DNA of 13,145 nucleotides from JAVBOF01 sp031550915 (GTDB taxonomy: Bacteria > Bacillota > Clostridia > Christensenellales > MGBC116941). Under the pieces are notes generated by a model. That model was not told where the DNA came from. It did not search any database and was given only the letters and a program-made list of their open reading frames with translations. How positions within the stretch are numbered: position 1 is the first letter of the stretch; every line of letters starts with the position of its first letter. Positions 7,593 to 13,145 of the stretch are shown here, piece by piece. The position numbers were made by a program, and so were the translations under genes. The DNA lies in assembly GCA_031550915.1 (NCBI GenBank), contig JAVBOF010000177.1:1-13145 (forward strand), given 5' to 3'.

Positions 7593-8042
7593 TCATATTG
7601 GTATCTGTATCGCAAGAGCCGCGGCCGTATCCAGAAAAACATCGGTAAGCATCGATGTCCTGCCCGGCACAAAAAACTGGTGAATCTCATCTATTGCAGC
7701 GCATAGCAGGCAGGTGATGACTATCCTTATGACCATCCTCGGGTATCTGTACCCGCTTGCATAATATGCAAAAAGCAGCAGCAAAGACAGTATAATGTAT
7801 TCTATTATATGGGCAAATTTTCGCGTGAACTTTATCAGCGCTTTTACCCAGCTTCCCGCATTAAGGCTTTTTGCAAGTTTTTGTGCCTTATATTCGTAAT
7901 GGTCACTTAGCTTTTTGGATTGCGAACCGGGTTGCGCAGAAAAATACCATATCATACAAAGCCAAAGTATGACCAACGACCACGCAATGATACGCACCCA
8001 AAGGCTCTTTTTATTTAACCGTTTCCCTAAGCGAAATGCCAT
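7593..8042 (-). CDS. VanZ-family membrane protein
   Basis: A 149-residue integral membrane protein. After a basic N-terminus there is one hydrophobic span at about 17-35 (ending IWYFSAQPG, the typical VanZ entry motif with S-Q-P-G-S-x-S after it). A polar stretch follows, then three more likely spans. The RKFAHIIEY segment (about 89-97) and DEIHQFFVPGRTSMLTDVFLDT near the C-terminus are the family's most conserved parts. VanZ of the Tn1546 cluster gives low-level teicoplanin resistance, but most chromosomal homologues have no proven role, so resistance should not be inferred here. The ATG at 8040-8042 has GGGAGC seven bases upstream. It is the first gene of a minus-strand pair with the radical SAM gene and is divergent from perR. 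Confidence 0.9.
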   Translation of the reverse strand: MAFRLGKRLNKKSLWVRIIAWSLVILWLCMIWYFSAQPGSQSKKLSDHYEYKAQKLAKSLNAGSWVKALIKFTRKFAHIIEYIILSLLLLFAYYASGYRYPRMVIRIVITCLLCAAIDEIHQFFVPGRTSMLTDVFLDTAAALAIQIPI

Positions 8043-8070
8043 AGATTGCTCCCTACTCTCCTATGCGGAT

Positions 8071-8079
8071 ATTATAGCA
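8071..8079 (-). promoter_or_regulatory. Extended -10 promoter element for the VanZ gene
   Basis: TGCTATAAT (complement of 8071-8079) is an extended -10 box (TGnTATAAT) 29 bp upstream of the VanZ ATG. No good -35 is visible, which extended -10 promoters tolerate. A second extended -10, TGTTATAAT, lies at 8137-8145 on the same strand and could be an alternative upstream start. Confidence 0.5.
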
Positions 8080-8091
8080 CACCCGCTGCAA

Positions 8092-8128
8092 GGCTTTCCG
8101 TTTTTTCAAAAAGCACATCGGCTTTCCG
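8092..8128. repeat. Short direct repeat GGCTTTCCG, two copies
   Basis: The 9-mer GGCTTTCCG is present at 8092-8100 and 8120-8128, 28 bp start to start, lying between the two possible VanZ -10 boxes. It might be a tandem regulator site or chance. Confidence 0.3.
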
Positions 8129-8219
8129 CCCAAAAGATTATAACATACGTTGCCCGGTGTATGCGTAATATTTTTTACTTTTTTTAAGAATCATTCGTGT
8201 TTTTGCCACACAGCAAGTA

Positions 8220-8248
8220 TTGACATGTATACCAAATTAATATATAAT
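8220..8248 (+). promoter_or_regulatory. Consensus promoter of the PerR/Fur-family gene
   Basis: A perfect -35 TTGACA (8220-8225) is separated by 17 bp from a perfect -10 TATAAT (8243-8248). Transcription should start near 8255, about 30 nt before the start codon. This is the best promoter in the window. Confidence 0.9.
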
Positions 8249-8254
8249 TTCATT

Positions 8255-8267
8255 AGATAAATTATCT
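8255..8267. promoter_or_regulatory. Palindrome at the perR transcription start, candidate autoregulatory operator
   Basis: AGATAA-A-TTATCT is a perfect 6-1-6 inverted repeat placed right at the predicted +1, where a bound repressor would block transcription. Fur-family proteins bind AT-rich 7-1-7 palindromes and commonly control their own genes. The match to the B. subtilis Per box (TTATAATnATTATAA) is not close in register, so the regulator that binds it is an inference. Confidence 0.5.
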
Positions 8268-8271
8268 CACT

Positions 8272-8277
8272 AAGGGG
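8272..8277 (+). promoter_or_regulatory. Ribosome binding site deciding the TTG start of perR
   Basis: AAGGGG lies 8 nt before TTG at 8286-8288, an ideal spacing. It overlaps the alternative GTG at 8277-8279 and so cannot serve that codon. The TTG is therefore preferred. Confidence 0.7.
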
Positions 8278-8285
8278 TGGCGCTG

Positions 8286-8669
8286 TTGACGGTCACAAGA
8301 CAAACAATACAAAAAAAGCTAGTTATGGATGCCATGCTGGAATTGCAGAACCATCCTACCGCGGATGAGGTATATGCCGTCGTACAAACTAGCTATCCCA
8401 GCATCAGCAAGGCTACAGTATACCGAAATTTACATCAACTTGCGGAAAACGGTCAGCTGCGCAATGTTTTTATGCCGGATTCGCCTGCCCGGTACGATCA
8501 CAAGCTTCCGATGCATTACCATTTCCGCTGCAACAATTGCGGAAGGATAATGGATATTGAAATGGACTATATGCCAAAGCTCGATGAAGAGGCCAAGCAG
8601 AATCATGGATTAAAGGTCGTAAGTCACGACGTGGTATTCAACGGTATTTGCGCGGACTGCACTATATAA
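8286..8669 (+). CDS. perR: Fur-family transcriptional regulator, PerR type
   Basis: A 127-residue metal-dependent repressor, probably sensing peroxide. The N-terminal winged helix contains HPTADEVY and the recognition helix SKATVYRNLHQL. Two CxxC pairs, Cys82/Cys85 (CNNC) and Cys122/Cys125 (CADC), would bind structural zinc. The regulatory-metal ligands of B. subtilis PerR (His37, Asp85, His91, His93, Asp104) have counterparts at His23, Asp71, His77, His79 and Asp90; the aspartate at the last position is the PerR rather than Fur choice. The start is taken as TTG 8286, because the AAGGGG site suits it; GTG 8277 would add three residues. It has its own consensus promoter with an overlapping palindrome. 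The family is secure and the PerR assignment likely; Zur or Fur is less likely. No peroxide-defence gene lies beside it. Confidence 0.88.
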   Translation: MTVTRQTIQKKLVMDAMLELQNHPTADEVYAVVQTSYPSISKATVYRNLHQLAENGQLRNVFMPDSPARYDHKLPMHYHFRCNNCGRIMDIEMDYMPKLDEEAKQNHGLKVVSHDVVFNGICADCTI

Positions 8670-8741
8670 ACGAAAACCCACTTCTGGTCATCGCTGACAA
8701 TCAGTTACTGAATAATTCAAGCGTTAAAAGCGCATGTTTTC

Positions 8742-8766
8742 AAGATAGTTTTTTCTATCTTTTTTT
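8742..8766 (+). terminator. AT-rich stem-loop terminator after perR
   Basis: AAGATAG (8742-8748) pairs with CTATCTT (8755-8761) around a T6 loop, followed by further T to 8766. It is 73 bp past the perR stop. The stem has only two G-C pairs, so it is probably leaky. It would separate perR from the transporter gene. Confidence 0.55.
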
Positions 8767-8771
8767 CGTTA

Positions 8772-8785
8772 TATTGTATACAATA
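8772..8785. promoter_or_regulatory. Perfect 14-bp palindrome upstream of the KimA-like gene
   Basis: TATTGTA/TACAATA (8772-8778 with 8779-8785) is a perfect inverted repeat with no spacer, just after the perR terminator. Two more copies of TATTGTA lie at 8821-8827 and 8833-8839, the first forming a second palindrome TTGTACAA (8823-8830). A possible -10 TATAAT at 8813-8818 lies between them, with no good -35. The arrangement suggests a repressor that binds around the transporter promoter. The binding protein is unknown. Confidence 0.5.
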
Positions 8786-8856
8786 CCGTTAGTCGCTTTT
8801 TACATACATTTTTATAATATTATTGTACAACATATTGTAATAGGAGATTATATACT

Positions 8857-10701
8857 GTGGCTAATAAGATTAAGGAAGCAATAATCGGCAAACCATTGAG
8901 AAACGAGGAACTGGGCGGAGAGAAGCTCAATGTGTTTTGGGGTTTGCCGATAATGGCAAGCGACGCAATATCATCCGTCGCATACGCAGTTGAGGAGATA
9001 CTTTGGGTTTTAGTACTTGTAATAGGCATATTGGCATACCAATATATGTTTTATGCCGCGATAGCAATCGTTGTATTGCTTATTATTCTGGTTATATCTT
9101 ACCGGCAGACTATCGATAATTACCCGCACGGCGGTGGGTCTTATACAGTAGCAAAGGAGAATATCGGCGAGACTCCCGGCCTCATCGCCTCATCATCGCT
9201 GATCATCGGATATATACTGACCGTCGCCGTAAGCACAAGCGCGGGAACCGCCGCCATAACATCCGCGATCCCCGAATTGCTGCCATACAATGTTTGGATA
9301 ACTATATTTCTCATTGCATTGATGACTATTGGCAACCTGCGCGGAGTCAAGGAATCTGCAAGGATCTTTGCCTTTCCAACATATATTTTTATTTTTGCGA
9401 TGCTTGTTATGATCGTTGTCGGTATAGTCAAGGTATTGTTTTTGGGTTATACTCCGGATGCCTCGCATGTAGTACCAAAAGCCGTAAACGACATTACCTT
9501 GTTTCTTTTTGTCAGAGCTTTTGCCGCAGGATGCGCAGGCTTGACTGGTGTCGAAGCCGTAAGCAACGCCATACCGAATTTTGCGGACCCTTCGCAAAAA
9601 AACGCAAAAAGGGTGTTATTCCTTTTAGCTTTATTCGTTTTACTTATTTTTGGCGGAACATCTTACCTGGCCACTTTGTACCATGCGGTGCCGAATTATA
9701 ATACGACTGTGCTTTCGCAGATAGCCGGTCAGGTTTTTGGCAACGGGTTTATGTTCTATGTAATCCAAATAGCCACAGCTGTAATACTGGTCATGGCCGC
9801 AAACACCTCTTACGCAGGATTGCCTATGCTGCTTTCATTGGTATCCAAGGATGGATATGTTCCGAGGCAATTCCGCAATCGAGGCGGGAGGCTTGGCTAT
9901 TCCAACGGGATCATTGCACTTAGCATAGCCGCTGGACTGCTTGTGATAATTTACAAAGGCCAAACTCATTCACTAGTGCCTCTTTATGCTATTGGAGTAT
10001 TTATTTCTTTCACGCTTTCCCAGCTTGGAATGCTTTTCAAATGGATAAGAAGCAAGGAAAAAGGAAGGCTCCATAAAGCAATTATAAACGGGATCGGCGT
10101 AGTAATGACCGTCGTAACGGTTTTGATGATAGGTTATAGCAAGATGCTTGAGGGCGCATGGATTTCGATCCTCCTTATGGTGCTGATTGTTTTTCTTATG
10201 AAGATCACGCGAAGTCACTACGTCAATATCGCGCGTCAGCTTAACCTAGAACCGGAGGAGGTACAGCACGAAACGGATCTTATTGATGTCCAAAAGCATA
10301 TGATAGTGATCGTTGAGTCTCTTAACAAAGCATCTTTAAAAGCCATTAATTATGCAAGGCGCCTATCCGAAGATAAAAACGTAGTCGCTTTCAATGTATC
10401 TACAGACGTTGAAAATTCAAAGCATATCAAGAAAAAATGGAAAGAATGCAACATGAGTATTCCGCTTATTGTTAAGTACTCGCCGTACAGGGAAGTAATA
10501 GAACCTCTTATCAAATATATCGAGTCTGAAGAACACGCTTCCAGTAAAGGGGACATGATAACCGTTGTAATACCGCATTTTGTCGTGAAAAAGACATGGA
10601 TGAATGTTTATCACCGGCAAACGACAATGGCCATACGCCAGAGGCTTTCGCATGACAGGCATATCGCGATAATCACAGTGCCGTTTGTCCTTGACGAATA
10701 A
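8857..10701 (+). CDS. KimA-like potassium/amino-acid transporter (KUP/APC superfamily)
   Basis: A 614-residue membrane transporter that aligns along its whole length with my recollection of B. subtilis KimA (YdaO), a high-affinity proton-coupled K+ importer. Shared segments include IGKPLR, SDAISSVAY, YPHGGGSYTVAKEN, GLTGVEAVSNAIP, LGYSNGI and VPLYAIGVFISFTLSQ. About 12 membrane spans fill residues 30-450. The last 160 residues form a soluble USP-like cytosolic domain, which in KimA is the dimer and c-di-AMP-binding part. Asp36 and Tyr43 of KimA are kept, but the counterpart of Asp117 is Gly118, and the Asp in the SSGTDAITS segment is Ala, so K+ specificity is uncertain. The start is GTG 8857, ten bases after AGGAG. 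No c-di-AMP riboswitch was recognised in the 187-bp gap upstream; palindromes are there instead. The family is secure, the substrate only probable. Confidence 0.88.
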   Translation: MANKIKEAIIGKPLRNEELGGEKLNVFWGLPIMASDAISSVAYAVEEILWVLVLVIGILAYQYMFYAAIAIVVLLIILVISYRQTIDNYPHGGGSYTVAKENIGETPGLIASSSLIIGYILTVAVSTSAGTAAITSAIPELLPYNVWITIFLIALMTIGNLRGVKESARIFAFPTYIFIFAMLVMIVVGIVKVLFLGYTPDASHVVPKAVNDITLFLFVRAFAAGCAGLTGVEAVSNAIPNFADPSQKNAKRVLFLLALFVLLIFGGTSYLATLYHAVPNYNTTVLSQIAGQVFGNGFMFYVIQIATAVILVMAANTSYAGLPMLLSLVSKDGYVPRQFRNRGGRLGYSNGIIALSIAAGLLVIIYKGQTHSLVPLYAIGVFISFTLSQLGMLFKWIRSKEKGRLHKAIINGIGVVMTVVTVLMIGYSKMLEGAWISILLMVLIVFLMKITRSHYVNIARQLNLEPEEVQHETDLIDVQKHMIVIVESLNKASLKAINYARRLSEDKNVVAFNVSTDVENSKHIKKKWKECNMSIPLIVKYSPYREVIEPLIKYIESEEHASSKGDMITVVIPHFVVKKTWMNVYHRQTTMAIRQRLSHDRHIAIITVPFVLDE

Positions 10702-10717
10702 GAATGGCGATCTATCA

Positions 10718-10740
10718 AAAAAAGGCTATGAGCCTTTTTT
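10718..10740. terminator. Bidirectional terminator between the KimA-like gene and nadE
   Basis: AAAAAAGGCT (10718-10727) pairs with AGCCTTTTTT (10731-10740) around a 3-nt loop: ten base pairs with A and T tracts on both sides. It is 16 bp past the stop of the + strand transporter gene and 6 bp past the minus-strand nadE stop, so it serves both convergent genes. Confidence 0.9.
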
Positions 10741-10746
10741 ATTTTT

Positions 10747-11478
10747 CTAAATATCCCTCGGTTTATAAATATTAAAACCCAACCGCTTGTGCCTTGACCT
10801 TTCATATGCCTTTTTTATCTTGGCAATATCTTCGGCCTCACCCGTACCTTCATTCAAAAACTTATCTATGGCTCTATAGCTTACGCCCATCTCCTGTTCG
10901 TCTGTCTGGCCCTTCCAAAGTCCCGCGGAGGGCGTTCTTTTGATGTACCTATCCGGTATCTCCAACGCTTCCCCAAGCTCCAACATTTCGGTATATGTCA
11001 AATCACTTACGGGGTTAAAATCAAATACTCCGTCGCCCCATTTTGTGAAATAACCCATCATCCTCTCGGAATGGTTTCCAGTGCCCGCTACCAAAAGATT
11101 TTTCTTTTGTGCCATAGCATATAGTGTGGCCATGCGAAGCCTAGGTTTTATATTGCTGGCACAAAGTCCTTCAATACCTCCCACCTTGACCTCGATCGCG
11201 TCTTTAAGAGCTTCATACGGTGCTGACAGGTCTATCTCTACTGTTTCTATTGCAAATTCTTTCGCAAAATCCAGCGCATATTCCCTGTCTTCCGAGATAT
11301 TGCCGCAGGGCATTACCGCACCTAAAACATTTTCGCATGCTTTTTTGCACAGCGCCCCGACTATCGCGCTATCCTTGCCGCCCGAAAGACCAAGTATTAT
11401 CCCGGCGGCGCGGGCTTGGGCGATATTCATCCTTATCCACTCTATACGGCTGTTTATCTCTTTATTATAATCTCTCAA
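10747..11478 (-). CDS. nadE: NAD+ synthetase, ammonia-dependent
   Basis: Converts deamido-NAD to NAD+ with ATP and ammonia, in the cytosol. The 243-residue protein is the synthetase domain alone; the N-terminal glutaminase (nitrilase-like) domain of the long form is absent. The PP-loop SGGKDS is at 32-37. NAD synthetase signatures follow: PRLRMATLYAMAQ, VAGTGNHSERMMGYFTKWGDG, and TPSAGLWKGQTDEQEMGVSY. The C-terminus ends with a basic SRHKRLGF-type helix as in the short family. The start is TTG (11476-11478), with GGGAAG 7 nt upstream; an in-frame TGA directly precedes it, and the next ATG (codon 17) would remove the first helix. It lies 55 bp downstream of the zinc-ribbon gene and may share its transcript. 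Very secure. Confidence 0.95.
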   Translation of the reverse strand: MRDYNKEINSRIEWIRMNIAQARAAGIILGLSGGKDSAIVGALCKKACENVLGAVMPCGNISEDREYALDFAKEFAIETVEIDLSAPYEALKDAIEVKVGGIEGLCASNIKPRLRMATLYAMAQKKNLLVAGTGNHSERMMGYFTKWGDGVFDFNPVSDLTYTEMLELGEALEIPDRYIKRTPSAGLWKGQTDEQEMGVSYRAIDKFLNEGTGEAEDIAKIKKAYERSRHKRLGFNIYKPRDI

Positions 11479-11533
11479 TCAAACACTTCCCAAACGGTAT
11501 TCACTAATATTTTGCCAAAAGCATACTATTTTA

Positions 11534-12022
11534 TCATGTTTTGCGTTGAAAAGTTTTGCCGCAGTTTTTACAGGTTATACGTATTTCACCCTTTCCCCTT
11601 GGCACGCGCAATTGTTGGTTACAGTTTGGGCAAAGCACGATGAGGTTTATGCTGTCCTCTGTGTTGTCCATTTTCTTTCCCTTTTCCTTTTTGCCGAATT
11701 TGCTTTTTTTAGGCCTGACGACATTCCTTGCATACCCAAACCGCGTCCTGCTCCAAAGATCGTTTAGCTTCCTGCGCACCATTGATAGAAGATAGGCCGC
11801 CGAAGCTTCTTCCTGCTGTCTACGGACTATATTTCGGGAAAAGCATCTCCAAATCGCATAAACCGCCAGCAAAACACCGGTGAGTACCGGGGAAAACTTC
11901 CGCCAATGAGGAGGCGCTATCAAAGCCCATATAAAGAATACAGCGGCAATACAAAGAAGGACAACGGACATCTTTCTTATTCCGTATCGCCCCTGAAACA
12001 TCCTTCTATACCACTCCGCCAT
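11534..12022 (-). CDS. Membrane protein with two TM segments and a C-terminal zinc ribbon, function unknown
   Basis: I do not recognise a named family. The 162-residue protein has a short basic N-terminus and two hydrophobic spans at about 18-36 and 44-60. A long, strongly basic linker follows (about 62-118, many Arg and Lys, ending KKSKFGKKEKGKK). The C-terminal zinc ribbon has Cys131/Cys134 (CPNC) and Cys151/Cys154 (CKNC) about 16 residues apart, a common fold in protein- or nucleic-acid-binding ribbons. Both ends of the hairpin would be cytosolic, placing the basic linker and ribbon inside. The ATG at 12020-12022 has GGAGGT (complement of 12028-12033) at good spacing, so expression looks real. 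It precedes nadE by 55 bp on the same strand. The layout suggests a membrane-tethered adaptor, but that is only inference. Confidence 0.8.
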   Translation of the reverse strand: MAEWYRRMFQGRYGIRKMSVVLLCIAAVFFIWALIAPPHWRKFSPVLTGVLLAVYAIWRCFSRNIVRRQQEEASAAYLLSMVRRKLNDLWSRTRFGYARNVVRPKKSKFGKKEKGKKMDNTEDSINLIVLCPNCNQQLRVPRGKGEIRITCKNCGKTFQRKT

Positions 12023-12221
12023 ATAAGACCTCCAATGCAGACAACTTGTTTATACGCCAAACAAATGACGATCATCCGTCGGTTTACCATTATATTATAT
12101 AATGATAATTCAAACATATTTCTTAAGCAATGGTTTTATTTCAAAAAACAAAATACAGGTAGCTTAAAGCAAAACTTTGGCTTATAATTGATTTAGCAAT
12201 AACAGCTTACAGAGAGGCCAA
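12023..12221. other. Divergent intergenic region between the zinc-ribbon and zincin genes
   Basis: AT-rich with no gene seen. On the minus strand, overlapping TATAAT-like boxes lie at about 12091-12102 and could drive the zinc-ribbon gene and nadE. On the + strand TATAAT at 12183-12188 lies 33 bp before the zincin gene ATG. Neither has a convincing -35, so the start points are uncertain. Confidence 0.4.
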
Positions 12222-12596
12222 ATGGATATAGATAGTTTTCAGATGATGTTGGACGAGATAGCCGAGGATATCCCCGAAGATTTGTTGAAACATCTTAACG
12301 GCGGTATACTTATACAAAGCTATGAGAAGAAGCACCCAACATCGGAAGGGTTAAGCATACTGGGAGAGTACTGCGTACAGCCCGCGACACTGGGCAGGTA
12401 TATCGTCATCTATTACGGTTCTTTTATGCATGTTTTTCCACATCTTTCAGAGGAAGCCTTGCGTAATCAGGTTCGTAAGACGCTATTACACGAACTCAGA
12501 CACCATATTGAATCACTTGCCGGCGACAGGTCATTGGAAATCGAAGATATGCAGTTCCTTTTTAATTACCTAAATACCAAACCAGACAAGGTTTAA
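12222..12596 (+). CDS. Small zincin-like metallopeptidase (DUF1025/COG3824 family)
   Basis: A 124-residue cytosolic protein of the minimal metallopeptidase family. The motif H90-E-L-R-H94 in LLHELRHHIESLAG matches HExxH: the two histidines would bind zinc and Glu91 would be the base. A third ligand may be one of the acidic residues in LEIEDMQ (about 105-110). Upstream parts typical of the family are the N-terminal FQMMLDEIAEDIPEDLL helix, LNGGILI, LSILGEYCVQPATLGRYIVIYYGSF and the helix before the zinc motif. There is no signal peptide or membrane span. The start is ATG 12222; AGAGG at 12213-12217 is only 4 nt away, a slightly short spacing. It stands alone between a divergent gene pair and a gene with its own promoter. 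Family likely; the natural substrate is unknown. Confidence 0.9.
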   Translation: MDIDSFQMMLDEIAEDIPEDLLKHLNGGILIQSYEKKHPTSEGLSILGEYCVQPATLGRYIVIYYGSFMHVFPHLSEEALRNQVRKTLLHELRHHIESLAGDRSLEIEDMQFLFNYLNTKPDKV

Positions 12597-12663
12597 AGGA
12601 TATATTGATATCTGCTGTTTAAGCAAAATAGATTAAAAAGAATGTATTATTTTGTTGTTTTTG

Positions 12664-12692
12664 TTGAAATATTTACAATATGGGAATATAAT
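12664..12692 (+). promoter_or_regulatory. Promoter of the enzyme I-like gene
   Basis: TTGAAA (12664-12669) is separated by exactly 17 bp from a perfect TATAAT (12687-12692), 62 bp before the ATG at 12755. This shows that the gene at the right edge has its own transcript, not read-through from the zincin gene. Confidence 0.75.
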
Positions 12693-12754
12693 CAATCCAA
12701 AGATATATCATTTGCCTGTATCCCACACCAAAAATATTATAAAGAGTGATAATT

Positions 12755-13145
12755 ATGCTTGTTGGACAAGCTATTTCACCGGGAATCGCGACAGGTAAGA
12801 TCCATATCCTCGAAGAACATCGATCACATAATAATGATTCGGCAGAAGACAATAGACTGCAGGCACGGATATTCAAAGAAGCTTTAACTAACACCATCCA
12901 GTTCTATGCAAACATTAAGACTGATGCTTTACAAAATAACTGTAAAGCGGATGTTAATTTATGTGACGCAAATTTGCGTATATTGAATAATGAGGATTGG
13001 ACTAATTGCATCCAAAACGAGATAATTGAAAACGGGTTTTCTGCGGAAAATGCGGTGTTTAATTTTCTCGGCTCAATGGATACTAATTGCTTGTCTGCTA
13101 TAGGTCTAATAAACTACGACCATTTTGAATTGATAAAGCTACGGG
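12755..13145 (+). CDS. Divergent enzyme I-like (PEP phosphotransferase) protein, 3' end outside window
   Basis: An open frame of 130 codons runs from ATG 12755 to the window edge without a stop. AAAGAGTGAT at 12741-12750 is a fair ribosome binding site. The N-terminus MLVGQAISPGIATGKIHIL matches the first strand of PTS enzyme I (ptsI), and the later DANLRILNNEDW ... SAENAVFNF follows the enzyme I pattern of an (A/D)HLxxLxDP segment and an AExAV helix, the region that holds HPr-binding helices. Between and after these, the sequence is unusually Asn-rich and diverges: the usual ADIRDVxxR segment after the AExAV helix is not recognisable. The active-site histidine region lies beyond the window. 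It may be a second, specialised enzyme I (nitrogen-PTS or dihydroxyacetone-kinase type) or a decaying copy. Codon use appears more AT-rich than in the car genes. Homology to enzyme I is likely; orthology with ptsI is not claimed. Confidence 0.7.
   Translation, partial: MLVGQAISPGIATGKIHILEEHRSHNNDSAEDNRLQARIFKEALTNTIQFYANIKTDALQNNCKADVNLCDANLRILNNEDWTNCIQNEIIENGFSAENAVFNFLGSMDTNCLSAIGLINYDHFELIKLR

Noticed and set aside
7593..8042. VanZ-family gene as a glycopeptide resistance determinant
   Set aside because: No vanA/H/X or other resistance genes are nearby, and chromosomal VanZ-domain proteins are common without a resistance role.
12673..12897. Minus-strand open frame of 74 codons at the right end
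   Set aside because: It is antisense to the enzyme I-like gene and its promoter, with no ribosome binding site or recognisable domain.

Overview
The window looks like chromosomal DNA of a Bacillota (probably Clostridia) bacterium. The evidence is strong AGGAGG-type ribosome binding sites, frequent TTG and GTG starts, near-consensus SigA-type promoters, and proteins whose closest recognisable relatives are Firmicute families (PerR, KimA, VanZ, the 'CSHNKCTFC' radical SAM family). The species cannot be fixed from the sequence alone.

Layout. Positions 1-289 hold the 3' end of a + strand gene, probably a helix-turn-helix regulator of a kind common on mobile elements. A strong stem-loop and a cluster of TTGCC-like repeats separate it from the 3' end of guaA. 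Positions 447-6308 (minus strand) hold carA, carB and guaA, transcribed in that order. They look like one operon that makes carbamoyl phosphate (for pyrimidines and arginine) and GMP. A near-consensus promoter and an approximately 130-nt leader that can fold precede carA. Positions 6640-8042 (minus) hold a radical SAM protein of unknown substrate and a VanZ-family membrane protein.

From 8220 the direction switches. A PerR-type Fur regulator has a perfect TTGACA-17-TATAAT promoter and a palindrome at its own transcription start. It is followed by a KimA-like KUP/APC-family transporter, which lacks the usual c-di-AMP riboswitch and has two acidic residues changed relative to B. subtilis KimA. 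A bidirectional terminator at 10718-10740 separates it from a convergent minus-strand pair: nadE (ammonia-dependent NAD synthetase) and, upstream of it, a two-TM zinc-ribbon protein of unknown role. On the + strand, the last part carries a small HExxH zincin (DUF1025-like). It ends in the first 130 codons of a divergent enzyme I-like (PEP phosphotransferase) protein, which is cut by the window edge and has its own good promoter.

Most of the window is ordinary housekeeping. The points most worth a second look are the possible mobile-element junction at the guaA 3' end, the carA leader, the joining of guaA to carAB, the altered KimA-like transporter with its TATTGTA palindromes, and the divergent enzyme I-like protein at the right edge. 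I saw no CRISPR array, tRNA, rRNA or intact insertion sequence.
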